64,000 nucleotides of DNA from Amycolatopsis lurida (GCF_900105055.1 NZ_FNTA01000004.1:1674001-1738000), one strand, 5' to 3'; shown: positions 27,008-35,247, numbered from the stretch's first letter. Numbers and translations are program-made. The notes: a model not told the origin generated them from the sequence alone.

Positions 27008-27815
27008 TTAGAAGCCGTTGCCGAGGACTTCGTCGACGGCACGGCAAGGACTCGGGGGCACCAGACCCGTGGGGTAGCCGAACCGCATGAAAGCCTGCGG
27101 GAACCCGGGCAGCTCCAGGTCTTCGGCCAGCCCGGAACCGGCCAGACCGTCGTCGACCGCGTCGAGCCAGGTGTTCTGCAGAGCGTGTCCCGCGTGCAGG
27201 TGGTCGTACCTGCCGTCGTCGATGGTGAGGAAGACCAGCAGGGTTTCCCCGGCGAGCCGCCGCTGGAGAACCCGGTGGTCGGGCAACGCCGTGGCGGAGC
27301 GTACGAGGCCCGCCCAGGGGAGCGAGCCGGCGAGTAGAGCGCTCCCGGCCAGTCCGACGCCGTGGCGGTGATAGGTCTCGTCGCGGATCGTCCACAACGC
27401 CAGTTCGCGCTGGTACGCCGAGTCGTGCTGATACGCCTCGGCCGCGAATTCGAGCAGATCCGCGACCCGGGAGAGTTCGAGCTCGTCGTGAATCGGCCTG
27501 GCCGTCACCCCGGCTCTCGGCCGCGGCGGCGATCAGGTCCACGATCTTCTCCCGCGAGACGCGCCTGCCGGAGAAGGGGTGGCGGTAGCTGCCCCGCCGG
27601 GCGATCGCCGAATACCGGTGCAGATCGACGTCGGACGGTGACGAACGCCCCGTCGTTTCGATGGCGGCGACGATGTCCGGCTCGGGGAACGTGCGCGTAC
27701 TCAGGTCGTGGCCGAGAACGCGCACGGCCAGCTCCACGTTGGCGAGGGCGGCACCGCACGAGATCAGCCGGTCACGTCCGCGGGCGTCGTGCTGGGGAAG
27801 TTCCAGGGTTCGGCG
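27008..27815 (-). pseudogene. Acg-type nitroreductase pseudogene
   Basis: Residues of an FMN-dependent nitroreductase of the mycobacterial Acg/Rv2032 type are spread over two frames. The upstream frame reads TLELPQHDARGRDRLISCGA, then ELAVRVLGHD, HRYSAIARRGSYRHPFSGRR and IVDLIAAAAESR. The downstream frame continues TARPIHDELELSRVADLLEF, AYQRELALWTIRDETYHRHG and LPGFPQAFMRFGYPTG. The switch is at a run of four C (G on the coding strand) at 27508-27511, consistent with a single-base indel. The 5' end is also missing. A sequencing error could explain the indel but not the truncation. Confidence 0.7.
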
Positions 27816-28119
27816 GCGCGCAGTGCATGGGTAGAACCGTGCACGTCACTGGCCTTCTGCTCAGAACACGGAGCACGCCCAGCCGACCTGCGACCACACC
27901 CAGCATGTCCAGCCTTGGGAGCAAAGAACTCCAGACCCACTGCAGCGGTTGTGACGAGGAAGCAAAAGCCGCTACGCCACCAACTGGCTCTGCAGCACTC
28001 CTCCACCTATGAGCACACCGGAGCAAACAGAGACATAACGGAGTCCAGTCGCGATTGACGCCAAGGCGAAATTGCCGCCGAAGGACCAACATCCCCGCAG
28101 GTCGGCAGCGATGTCGATG
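27816..28119. other. Intergenic region, 304 bp
   Basis: Between the truncated nitroreductase and the tRNA gene. I see no coding frame, repeat of the tRNA end or terminator in it. Confidence 0.35.
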
Positions 28120-28196
28120 TGGTGGGCCGGGTCGGGCTCGAACCGACGGCCAAGGGATTATGAGTCCCCTGCTCTAACCAACTGAGCTACCGGCCC
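28120..28196 (-). tRNA. tRNA with CAU anticodon, probably tRNA-Ile2 (elongator Met alternative)
   Basis: A 77-nt cloverleaf on the minus strand with encoded CCA. Acceptor stem GGGCCGG/CCGGCCC, D arm GCTC...GAGC, anticodon stem GGGGA/TCCCT with loop CTCATAA, variable loop TGGCC, T arm GTCGG-TTCGAGC-CCGAC, discriminator A. The anticodon is CAU. The GG-rich anticodon stem and TTGG variable region look more like the AUA-reading isoleucine tRNA whose C34 becomes lysidine than an elongator methionine tRNA. Initiator tRNA is excluded because the usual three G-C pairs and C1-A72 mismatch are absent. Confidence 0.9.
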
Positions 28197-28418
28197 CAAC
28201 GGTGCCCTGACACCTCCGCGGGAGCCGCCCCAGCCCCATCAGCGGGTTTGCGAACGCACAGAAGTCCCAGTTCGCTCCAAGTTATCACAGCGCTCACCTG
28301 CCACGATCGCCTAGGCCGATCAGCTGGTTTCCGGCGCCGGACAGAGCCGTCTCGTCTAGGTTGCAAGGAGCAGCGCCGGGCGGCACGCCGCTCGGGCCCA
28401 TCGGGCAGGGAGGCGCTC

Positions 28419-28568
28419 GTGGCGAGTCCGGTCGCCATCGCGCTCGGTTTCGTGGCCGCCCTCGGCACAGTGATGTCACTGAGGGCGAGCATCCGGGTAC
28501 TGCGGCGAGCCGGCTCCCGTGTCGACGCGATCCTCGCCGACGAGCTGGGCGACCGGCCGCCGCGGTAA
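28419..28568 (+). CDS. Tiny membrane protein, hypothetical
   Basis: A 49-aa frame from GTG 28419 with GGGAGG six bases upstream. It has one hydrophobic helix (VAIALGFVAALGTVMSL) followed by a basic, helical tail (RASIRVLRRAGSRVDAILAD). It is convergent with the VTC-domain gene, with 25 bp between. The good ribosome-binding site supports it, but no family is recognised. Confidence 0.45.
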   Translation: MASPVAIALGFVAALGTVMSLRASIRVLRRAGSRVDAILADELGDRPPR

Positions 28569-28593
28569 CCGATTGTCGGTCCTCTTTGGACGA

Positions 28594-29508
28594 TCAGGCG
28601 TCCGGCGGCGGGAACGGCCTCGCCGTGGTCGGCGGCGAATCGGCGCACACTGGGCCGTGAAGCTCTGGTCGAACATCGCCCGCACCTGGAACGTGGTCGC
28701 CGTGTACGAGCCCTGAACAGTGTTCAGCATGACGGTGCCCCGCCACGCCGAGCCGCCGCAGCGCCGGTCGCCACCGGTTCCCGCCGGTGGCCAGCCCCAG
28801 CGCCACCAGGCCGGCGCAGTATTTGCTCACCGACTGCTCCCGGATCCGCAATTTCGCCAGCGCCTCGGTGACGCTGTTGCGCTCGGACGCCGACTTCACC
28901 TCCAGCAGCACCAGGTCGCCCCCGGCGGCGAGGCTCCGCGAACCCGAACGCCAGATCAGCGACGTGTCGCAGGTGATCCGCGCGTCGGCGGTGACGAAGG
29001 TGGTCCGCCGGTAGTCGGTGACCAGCGCGGGAGTCAGCGGCCGGGGCGCGGGCCGGCCGTAGGCGGCGGTGAGCGCGTCGTCGAGGAACGTCAGCGCGGG
29101 CGCGGTCAGGCCGTGTGCCGCCTCGGCCGGGTGCGGGCGGCGGACCTTGACCGTCTCGTCGCGCTTCACGCTGACCTTGAGCTCGCAGTAGGTGTCGGCC
29201 GAGTCGATGTAGGTCCGGGTGCGGATCTTGAACCGCCGCCGTCGGTCTTGCCGGTGCGCCCGGAAGATCGCGAGGTCCGGGGTGTCGAAGTACGTCGACG
29301 AGTAGCCGAACACGCGTTGCCCGTCGATCGCCAGACAGCGCAGCGACGCTCTCAATGCCTCTGTGACGGCCAGGAAGTCGCTGAGTGGCAGGACGTACTT
29401 GCGATCCGTCCGGCTCATCAGCCCGCTCGTGGCGACCACTTCGGCCAACGACAGCGCGGGGAGGCCTTTCGCCACCGCCGCGACGGTGGCCGTTCCGCGC
29501 CCGCTCAC
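28594..29508 (-). CDS. VTC-domain protein (polyphosphate polymerase-like)
   Basis: Protein of 304 aa with the VTC/CYTH-like tunnel fold that in yeast Vtc4 makes polyphosphate. Visible basic and acidic core motifs: SRTDRKYVLP, GYSSTYFDTPDLAIFRAHR, RRRFKIRTRTYIDS, CELKVSVKRDE, YRRTTF, LLEVKSAS and SKYCAGL. It overlaps the DUF4956 gene by 4 bp; this pair recurs in many bacteria, often with CotH. After the usual family end (NRWRPALRRL) there is a 47-residue low-complexity tail, so the original stop may have been lost. Enzymatic activity of bacterial members is not certain. Confidence 0.87.
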   Translation of the reverse strand: MSGRGTATVAAVAKGLPALSLAEVVATSGLMSRTDRKYVLPLSDFLAVTEALRASLRCLAIDGQRVFGYSSTYFDTPDLAIFRAHRQDRRRRFKIRTRTYIDSADTYCELKVSVKRDETVKVRRPHPAEAAHGLTAPALTFLDDALTAAYGRPAPRPLTPALVTDYRRTTFVTADARITCDTSLIWRSGSRSLAAGGDLVLLEVKSASERNSVTEALAKLRIREQSVSKYCAGLVALGLATGGNRWRPALRRLGVAGHRHAEHCSGLVHGDHVPGAGDVRPELHGPVCADSPPTTARPFPPPDA

Positions 29509-30089
29509 CGGTGCCCCGCCGGGGCGCCGTGGACGACGGCGGCGGCGTCCGGACGGAACCGGACGTCGACGACGGTCACCTCGCGGACATAGTCCACTTC
29601 GGACACACTGTGCCGCACGACGGTTCCGCCGAGCCGCGCCCGGAGCTCCATCAGCATCGTCTGTTCGTCGGGGTACACGGTGTCGAGCACGACCGTGCGC
29701 CGCTGCGGGCCGCGCGTGCGCGACGGGTGATCCGCGACGTACATGACGGCGAGCAGCAGGACGTTGAAGACCGCGACGATCCGCCAGTCCGCGGACGGCA
29801 GCCCGTTCACCAGCCCCAGCACCAGCGCGACGAAGTAGTACGCGACCTCCTGCTGGCTGATCGAATCGGACCGCAGCCGGATGATCGACAGCACGCCGAA
29901 CAGGCCGAGGCCGAGCGCGCTCGCGGTCGACACGGAAAGCAGCACGGCGACCGAAACGCAGACGCCGACGTTCAGCGCGAGATAGGCGCAGGCGAGGTCA
30001 CCACGATGGTGACGACGGGCGTAGATGCCGTACGCGAGGATGACGGCCGCGACGAGATCGACGGCGAGATGAAGGAGTGTCGTGGTCAT
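29505..30089 (-). CDS. DUF4956 membrane protein
   Basis: Protein of 194 aa with three or four membrane helices in the first 120 residues (LVAAVILAYGIYARR, VSVAVLLSVSTASALGLGLF, IVAVFNVLLLAVMYVAD). The family hallmark GVLSIIRLRSDSISQQEVAY lies between them. The rest is a cytoplasmic ferredoxin-like domain. ATG 30089 is preferred over GTG 30098 because it lies exactly 45 bp from the palindrome at 30134, matching the distance for the gene at 32470. It pairs with the VTC-domain protein. Confidence 0.85.
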   Translation of the reverse strand: MTTTLLHLAVDLVAAVILAYGIYARRHHRGDLACAYLALNVGVCVSVAVLLSVSTASALGLGLFGVLSIIRLRSDSISQQEVAYYFVALVLGLVNGLPSADWRIVAVFNVLLLAVMYVADHPSRTRGPQRRTVVLDTVYPDEQTMLMELRARLGGTVVRHSVSEVDYVREVTVVDVRFRPDAAAVVHGAPAGHR

Positions 30090-30120
30090 GAAAACCACTG
30101 TGGCGCGAGAAGAAGAGACC

Positions 30121-30154
30121 GCTGTGAGAGCCGGATGAGAACCGTCTCATCCGG
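30121..30154 (-). promoter_or_regulatory. Palindromic operator, copy A (before DUF4956-VTC)
   Basis: CCGGATGAGA-ACCG-TCTCATCCGG, a perfect 10-bp inverted repeat (30131-30154), overlaps the end of the response-regulator gene and lies 45 bp before ATG 30089. A further TGAGA at 30125 sits 11 bp from the TGAGA inside the palindrome, giving the direct-repeat spacing typical of OmpR-family sites. Eighteen of 20 central bases match copy B at 32515. A rho-independent terminator is a weaker reading, as no T-run follows. Confidence 0.6.
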
Positions 30155-30812
30155 ACTCACCGAGCCGATAGCCCATGCCTCGCACGGTTTCGATCCGCTC
30201 GGCGCCGATCTTTCCGCGCAGGTAACGGATGTAGACGTCCACCACGTTCGATCCGGGGTCGAAGTCGAAACCCCAGACCCCGCCGAGCAACTGTTCCCGG
30301 GAGAGCACCTGGCCGCGGTTCCGCAGCAACGTCTCCAGCAGTGCGAACTCGCGAGCGGTCAGGTCCTTCTCCTCCCCCGCCACCGAAACCTTCCTGGTGC
30401 GCAGGTCGAGCGACAGGTCCCCGGCACGCAGCACCGCCGGCTCGGCTTCGGGATTTCCCCGTAGCCGCAGGCGGATCCGAGCCAGCAGTTCTTCGAACGC
30501 GAACGGTTTGGCCAGATAGTCGTCGGCGCCGCCGGACAGCCCGGCGACGCGGTCGACGACGCTGTCCCGCGCGGTCAGGATGATCACCGGCACCGTCCGG
30601 CCCGCCGCCCGCAGGGCCCGCAGCAGATCCGAACCGTCGAGATCCGGGAGACCGAGGTCGAGGACCACCAGGTCGTGCGCGCCGGTCAGCGCCTCGGTCA
30701 GCCCTTCGGAGCCGGTCTTGACCCAGCGGGTCGCGAACCCCTGCGCCCGCAGGCCCTTCTCCACGAACGCGCCGATCCGGGCGGAATCCTCCACCACCAG
30801 CACACTGGTCAC
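30147..30812 (-). CDS. OmpR/PhoB-family response regulator
   Basis: Protein of 221 aa. The receiver domain has the phosphorylated Asp52 in VVLDLGLPDLDG, acidic pair VVEDS near residue 8 and the Lys in AKPFAFEEL. The C-terminal winged helix includes LTAREFALLETLLRNRGQVL and VDVYIRYLRGKI. It overlaps the histidine kinase gene by 4 bp. The two near-identical palindromes at 30131 and 32515, both in front of transcription-unit starts, are its likely binding sites. Confidence 0.95.
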   Translation of the reverse strand: MTSVLVVEDSARIGAFVEKGLRAQGFATRWVKTGSEGLTEALTGAHDLVVLDLGLPDLDGSDLLRALRAAGRTVPVIILTARDSVVDRVAGLSGGADDYLAKPFAFEELLARIRLRLRGNPEAEPAVLRAGDLSLDLRTRKVSVAGEEKDLTAREFALLETLLRNRGQVLSREQLLGGVWGFDFDPGSNVVDVYIRYLRGKIGAERIETVRGMGYRLGESG

Positions 30813-32200
30813 CGGTCCGCACCTTCCGCCACGGGGATCTCCATGGTGAACCGCGCCCCTTCGCCGGGCGCGGTGTCGAGCAGGACACGGCCACCGTGCG
30901 CTTCGGCGATCGCGGCGACGATCGCGAGGCCCAGCCCGGCGCCGTCGTCGCCGTTCGAGTTGCTGCCGCGTTTGAACCGCTCGAAGATCCGGCTTCTCGA
31001 ATCCGGGGGGACTCCCTCGCCGGTGTCGCGGACCCAGAGCCGCGCCGTCGTCGCGGTCACCTCGGAGCCGAGGGCGATCTCCTGGCCTGGCGAAGTGTGC
31101 CGGACGGCGTTGGAGACCAGTTGCAGCAACGCCTGCGCGAGCCGCTGGCCGTCCGCGCGGACCGTCGCCTCGGCGACCGCGTCGAGCCGCCAGACGCGGT
31201 CGGCCAGCGGACGGGATTTGGCGAGGGTCTCGACGGTGAGATCGGCGAGGTCGGTGTCGCCGGGCGTGAGGAAGTCGGGGTTGCCGGATTTCGCGAGGAC
31301 CAGCAGGTCGTCCACGATCCGTTGCATACGCCCGAGTTCGTCGAGGACGAGATGCCGGGTGGCGGCGTTCTCCTCGGGGTCTTCCCCCATCAGCTCGAGA
31401 TGGCCCCGGACGATCGTGATCGGCGTGCGCAGTTCGTGCCCGGCGTCGTCGATGAACTCGCGCTGCCCGGCGAAGGCGCTTTCGAGCCGGTCCAGCATCG
31501 TGTTGAAGGTGCGCCCGAGCGCGGCCACATCGTCCGAGCCGCGGACCTCGATCCGGCGCGAAAGGTCGGTCTCACCGATCTGTTCGGCGGCCAGCCGGAC
31601 CTCCCGCACCGGCGCGAGGATACGGCCGGCGACCAGCCAGCCGATCAGCCCGGCCAGCACGAGCGCGGCCCCGGACATCGCGGCCATCACGCCGACGACG
31701 TCGTTGATCTCGCCGGCGGCGTGGTCGACGAACTCGACGATCACCAGCGCGCCGCGGCCCGGTGAGCCCTCGATGGTCACCGGGACGACGCCGTACCGCG
31801 CGGATCCGACCGCGGTGGTGACCGTGCCGTACGCCGGGCTCGCCGCCCGGGACAGTTCCGCGACGAACTTCGGGTCGGTGTCGAGCCGGACCGGCGGCTC
31901 GATCGCGCTCCGCCTCGACGCGACGCCGTCGCTGATCGAGAAGAACGTCTCGTACTTCTCGGGCAGGTTCCGTTCCAGGTGACGGCCGAGGACCGCCTCG
32001 ACGGTGGCGGGCTGCCCGGCCGGGCGGGCGTCCGGCGACGCCAGGAAGGCCCGGAGTTTGCCGGTCTCGTGCGCGATCTCGTTGTCGAGGCGCTGGTCGA
32101 GCTGGTTGTGCAGGACGGTGCGGGTGGCCAGCAGCGATCCGGCGAGCGCGAGCAGCACGACCAGCAGGACCCACGCGAGGATCCGGGCGCGGGCGCTCAT
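30809..32200 (-). CDS. Sensor histidine kinase
   Basis: Membrane kinase of 463 aa. First helix near residues 7-27 (ILAWVLLVVLLALAGSLLA), an outer sensor region to about residue 165, second helix near 170-195 (VMAAMSGAALVLAGLIGWLV), then HAMP. The dimerisation box holds His255 (DAGHELRTPITI); N, G1 and G2 boxes follow (LVSNAVRHT, VRDTGEGVP, GAGLGLAIV). Partner is the overlapping response regulator. The outer region shows no recognised ligand domain. Confidence 0.94.
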   Translation of the reverse strand: MSARARILAWVLLVVLLALAGSLLATRTVLHNQLDQRLDNEIAHETGKLRAFLASPDARPAGQPATVEAVLGRHLERNLPEKYETFFSISDGVASRRSAIEPPVRLDTDPKFVAELSRAASPAYGTVTTAVGSARYGVVPVTIEGSPGRGALVIVEFVDHAAGEINDVVGVMAAMSGAALVLAGLIGWLVAGRILAPVREVRLAAEQIGETDLSRRIEVRGSDDVAALGRTFNTMLDRLESAFAGQREFIDDAGHELRTPITIVRGHLELMGEDPEENAATRHLVLDELGRMQRIVDDLLVLAKSGNPDFLTPGDTDLADLTVETLAKSRPLADRVWRLDAVAEATVRADGQRLAQALLQLVSNAVRHTSPGQEIALGSEVTATTARLWVRDTGEGVPPDSRSRIFERFKRGSNSNGDDGAGLGLAIVAAIAEAHGGRVLLDTAPGEGARFTMEIPVAEGADR

Positions 32201-32209
32201 CGGCCCGGC

Positions 32210-32470
32210 TCAGTCGTCGAGGTCGAAGTGGTCGTCGGCGTCATCAGGGTCATCATCGAGGTCGTCGTCGTGTCCGGCCAGCCGGGGCGGGACGACGGCG
32301 GGCGGGGCACCCGTTTCACCCGGCCCGGTGGCGGCCTGCCCCGCCGGGGCGACGACCGCCGGGCCGAGGTCGGGCGGCGAGGCCGCGGTGGCCGCGATGA
32401 CGGCGAACGTGCCGGTGGCCGCCACCACGACGGCGGCGACCCCGGCCAGGACGATCATTCGGACTCGCAT
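32210..32470 (-). CDS. Exported or membrane-anchored peptide with Asp-rich tail
   Basis: Protein of 86 aa, first gene of the two-component operon (10 bp before the kinase). An N-terminal hydrophobic helix (IVLAGVAAVVVAATGTFAVI) acts as signal or anchor. A Pro/Ala-rich linker follows, then a tail of about 20 residues made almost only of Asp with a few Leu/His (HDDDLDDDPDDADDHFD). Such a tail should bind divalent cations. No family is recognised. Position suggests an accessory to signal sensing by the kinase (inference). Its promoter carries palindrome copy B. Confidence 0.7.
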   Translation of the reverse strand: MRVRMIVLAGVAAVVVAATGTFAVIAATAASPPDLGPAVVAPAGQAATGPGETGAPPAVVPPRLAGHDDDLDDDPDDADDHFDLDD

Positions 32471-32499
32471 ACCACCCAGGCTGCCCGGCGCGGGTGAGT

Positions 32500-32534
32500 C
32501 AGCGATGAGGGCTCGATGAGAACTTTCTCATCCG
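32500..32534 (-). promoter_or_regulatory. Palindromic operator, copy B (before the two-component operon)
   Basis: GATGAGAA-CT-TTCTCATC at 32515-32532 is a perfect 8-bp inverted repeat located 45 bp before the start at 32470. TGAG at 32506 lies 11 bp from the TGAG inside the palindrome, the same layout as copy A. This supports autoregulation of the two-component operon together with control of DUF4956-VTC. Confidence 0.6.
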
Positions 32535-32539
32535 CGGGC

Positions 32540-33688
32540 TCACCGATGCGCGTGCGGATACTCCGGCGAGCGGTGCTGGAAGGCCAGGATGTCGGGATTC
32601 CGGATCGTGCCTTCGCTGATCTCGATCGCCCGGTCGAGCGTCGGGTCGGCGGCCCACGCGGTGCGCCCCGCCAGCACTCGCTCCAGATGCGGCAGCAGGG
32701 CGCCGCTGATCTCCCAGGTCGCCGAGTCCCAGAGGTAGGACGGGCTGTGGTCGACGGCGTAGTAGGTGACGCCGCGGACCTGGAAGGTCGGCTCCGTGAA
32801 CGTCGTCGGCTTGGCCCAGCTGAAACCCATTGCCTCGTCACAGGAAACGTCGACGACGAGGCTCCCGTGCCGGAACACGGCGAGGTCTTCCTCCACGAGG
32901 AACGTCAACGGCGCCTTCGGGTCCTGCAGCACACAGTTGACGACGACGTCGTGTCCGGCGAGGAACTCCGCCAGTGGCACGCGTCCGTCCTCGGTGATCG
33001 CGTGACTGCGGCGGAGGTCCGCCGGGCCCTTCAGATCGTGGTCGAGATGCACGATGTTCGCCGAGTGGATCGGCGACCCGACCGCGGTGACGCCGCGATG
33101 GGTGAGGACGTGCACGTCGTGGATCCCGTGCGCGTTCAACGCCGTCACCGAACCACGCGCTGTGGCACCGAAGCCGATCACAACGGCGCGGAGACGGCGG
33201 CCGTAGTCGCCCGTCGAACCGATCAGCTGAAGCGCGTGCAGCACCGAGGAATAGCCGGCCAGTTCGTTGTTCTTGTGGAAGACGTGCAGACCGAAAGAAC
33301 CATCACCGCGCCAATGGTTCATCGCTTCGAAAGCGATGAGGGTCAGCTTCCGGTCGATGGCCAGCTGCGTGAGCTTGTCGTCCTGGACGCAGTGCGGCCA
33401 GCCCCAAAGGGTCTGTCCCGGCCGGAGTTCGGCCAGGTCTTCCGCGAGCGGTTTGGCGAGGAGAATGACGTCGCAGTCCGCGATCAGTCGTTCACGGGAA
33501 CGCATCGCCCCGACCAGGGGCGCGAGGTCGTCGTCCGGGATGCCGAAGCGTTCGCCGTAGCCGTTTTCGAGAAAGATGCGTTCACGGATACCGGGGTCGA
33601 TCCGCTCGAGATGGCGCGGATGGATCGGAAGCCGCCACTCGTTTTCTTTTCGCGAGCGGGAAATGACGCCGAGAGTGAGTTGGTCCAC
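32540..33688 (-). CDS. N5-(carboxyethyl)ornithine synthase-like dehydrogenase
   Basis: Oxidoreductase of 382 aa in the alanine dehydrogenase/transhydrogenase fold. Family reaction: NADPH-dependent reductive condensation of ornithine (or lysine) with pyruvate. The N-terminal block VISRSRKENEWRLPIHPRHL is diagnostic for this branch; the Rossmann motif is VIGFGATARGSV near residue 180; HFF-like GLHVFHKNNELAGYSS and SPSYLWDSATWEIS follow. GTG start at 33688. Substrate is inferred from family. The divergent gap carries TAGAC-N5-GTCTA. Confidence 0.75.
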   Translation of the reverse strand: MDQLTLGVISRSRKENEWRLPIHPRHLERIDPGIRERIFLENGYGERFGIPDDDLAPLVGAMRSRERLIADCDVILLAKPLAEDLAELRPGQTLWGWPHCVQDDKLTQLAIDRKLTLIAFEAMNHWRGDGSFGLHVFHKNNELAGYSSVLHALQLIGSTGDYGRRLRAVVIGFGATARGSVTALNAHGIHDVHVLTHRGVTAVGSPIHSANIVHLDHDLKGPADLRRSHAITEDGRVPLAEFLAGHDVVVNCVLQDPKAPLTFLVEEDLAVFRHGSLVVDVSCDEAMGFSWAKPTTFTEPTFQVRGVTYYAVDHSPSYLWDSATWEISGALLPHLERVLAGRTAWAADPTLDRAIEISEGTIRNPDILAFQHRSPEYPHAHR

Positions 33689-33703
33689 TTGGGGCCCCTT
33701 AAA

Positions 33704-33718
33704 TAGACCTTCAGTCTA
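33704..33718. promoter_or_regulatory. TAGAC-N5-GTCTA inverted repeat
   Basis: A perfect 5-bp dyad with 5-bp spacer, 16 bp before the GTG start of the carboxyethylornithine-synthase-like gene and in the gap to the DUF5994 gene. The form resembles operators of TetR-family repressors. No such regulator is adjacent. Confidence 0.45.
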
Positions 33719-33833
33719 AACGCAGGGGCGTGGCGTAGACTCAGGGTGTCCGAGAGCATCTCGTGCGCAGGCGTTCGAGTCCGCGTCGTCCTCGGCCCCC
33801 ATCCGGCCGCTCGGCCCGGGACGGAGCACCGCC

Positions 33834-34271
33834 ATGACGACGGTCTCGCACAGGAACACCGTTGCCCCTCCGAAACATGTCGCCCGCCTGCGCCTGAAGC
33901 CCAAAGCGTCCGCGACCGGTCACGTCGACGGCGCGTGGTGGCCCGCCTCCCGTGACCTCGCCGCAGAACTGCCGTTCCTGCTGGTGGTATTGGCCGTCCA
34001 GCTGGAACACGTCGAGCGGGTGACCTACAACCTCACGGCCTGGCCGTCCACTCCCCGGCGGCTCGTCGTCGAAAGCGGGGACGTCCGGCTCGAAGGGTTC
34101 CGCTCGCAACACCCCGCCACCGTGACGGTGATCGGCACCGCGGGCAGGCGGCGGCTGACCCTGCTGGTCGTCCCTCCGGAGACCGAACCGGACCTCGCGC
34201 ACCGCCTGCTGATGACCGCGGCGCACCGGGAGAGCGTCGACGGCATCGACACGCTGCTCACCGGCGAATGA
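33834..34271 (+). CDS. DUF5994 family protein
   Basis: Small cytoplasmic protein of 145 aa. The order RLRLKPKASATGHVDGAWWP, SRDLAAELPFLL, then RVTYNLTAWPSTPRR is the DUF5994 signature seen widely in actinomycetes. No function has been assigned to the family. ATG start with GGAG about 12 bases upstream. It ends 9 bp before the convergent NmrA-like gene. Confidence 0.8.
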   Translation: MTTVSHRNTVAPPKHVARLRLKPKASATGHVDGAWWPASRDLAAELPFLLVVLAVQLEHVERVTYNLTAWPSTPRRLVVESGDVRLEGFRSQHPATVTVIGTAGRRRLTLLVVPPETEPDLAHRLLMTAAHRESVDGIDTLLTGE

Positions 34272-34280
34272 CGGCGAGCG

Positions 34281-35105
34281 TCATTTGAACGCCACCGCGT
34301 TCCGCGCCGCCCATTCGGCGAAGGTCCGCCCCGGTCGTCCGAGCACCTTCTCGACGTCGGGGCTGACCCGCCGCTCTTCCTCTGTCGGACCGCCGAGGAT
34401 CGAGAGCGTGGCCTCCACGACCACCGGCGGCATGAACTCCGACATCGCGGCACGTGCTTCGTCTTCGCTCAGTTCGGCGAATCGCAGCGGTTCGCCGAGC
34501 GCGTCGCCGAGATCCGCCGCCTGCCGCCGCGGCGAGATCGGCTCGGGTCCGGTGAGCACGTAGGTCCGGCCGTGGTGGCCGGGTTCCCGCAGCACGGTCG
34601 CCGCGACGTCGGCGATGTCCGCCGGGTCGATGACGGGCAGCGCGACGTCGCCGAACGGCGCGGCGACGACCCGATCGGCCCGGATGGCCGGTGCCCACTG
34701 GAAAGCGTTCGACGCGAAGCCTCCCGGCTGCAGTACTGTCCACTTCGGACTCATCGCTTTGACCGTCTCCTCGAACGCGGGCGCGTGCCGTCCGGTCGCG
34801 ACCCCTTGGGAGGACAGGAGGACGATCTCGGCGTCACCCGCCGCCGTGACGACCTCCGCGACGTCTCCGCCCGCCGCCAGGAATTCTCCCGACGTCAGCA
34901 GGAAAACCCGGTCCGCTCCGGCGAAGACCTCCTTCAGTCCTTCGGTACGGGCGAGGTCGGCCCGCACGGTCCGCACCCCCTCCGGCAGGTCCGACGGCGA
35001 GATCCGGCGCGACACCGCCGTCACTTCCTCCCCTGCGGCGACAAGGTTTTCCACCAGCAGCCGTCCTACGTTCCCGGTCGCTCCGGTCACCACGATCATG
35101 GTCAC
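34281..35105 (-). CDS. NmrA-like NAD(P)-binding protein
   Basis: Atypical short-chain dehydrogenase of 274 aa. The N-terminus has the nucleotide-binding TGATGNVGRLLVENL; LLSSQGVATG and WTVLQPGGFASNAF follow; no YxxxK catalytic pair is evident. This fits NmrA-type redox sensors or quinone-oxidoreductase-like proteins. ATG start at the end of GTGACC-like leader without a strong ribosome-binding site. The upstream gap contains a TAGGTACCTA palindrome. Confidence 0.85.
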   Translation of the reverse strand: MTMIVVTGATGNVGRLLVENLVAAGEEVTAVSRRISPSDLPEGVRTVRADLARTEGLKEVFAGADRVFLLTSGEFLAAGGDVAEVVTAAGDAEIVLLSSQGVATGRHAPAFEETVKAMSPKWTVLQPGGFASNAFQWAPAIRADRVVAAPFGDVALPVIDPADIADVAATVLREPGHHGRTYVLTGPEPISPRRQAADLGDALGEPLRFAELSEDEARAAMSEFMPPVVVEATLSILGGPTEEERRVSPDVEKVLGRPGRTFAEWAARNAVAFK

Positions 35106-35156
35106 TCCTCGGTTCGCGTTTCGTTGACGCGGCCGAAGCTACCTTCCCGGTGATAG

Positions 35157-35166
35157 TAGGTACCTA
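35157..35166. promoter_or_regulatory. TAGGTACCTA palindrome
   Basis: A perfect 10-bp palindrome in the A/T-richer gap (GATAGTAGGTACCTAGAGG) between the NmrA-like gene and the CoA transferase gene. Similar GTAC-centred sites occur before genes controlled by HxlR-family regulators; none is encoded nearby. Confidence 0.4.
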
Positions 35167-35247
35167 GAGGAAAGTAATGGGAAAACGACCCCTTCGTGAG
35201 CGCGATCACAACTTCGAAGCCGCGAACGGCCGCTTAGGGTCGGGCAC

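Noticed and set aside
30131-30154. Hairpin read as a rho-independent terminator of the response regulator gene
   Set aside because: No T-run follows, and a near-identical palindrome occurs before another start at the same distance, so an operator is more likely.
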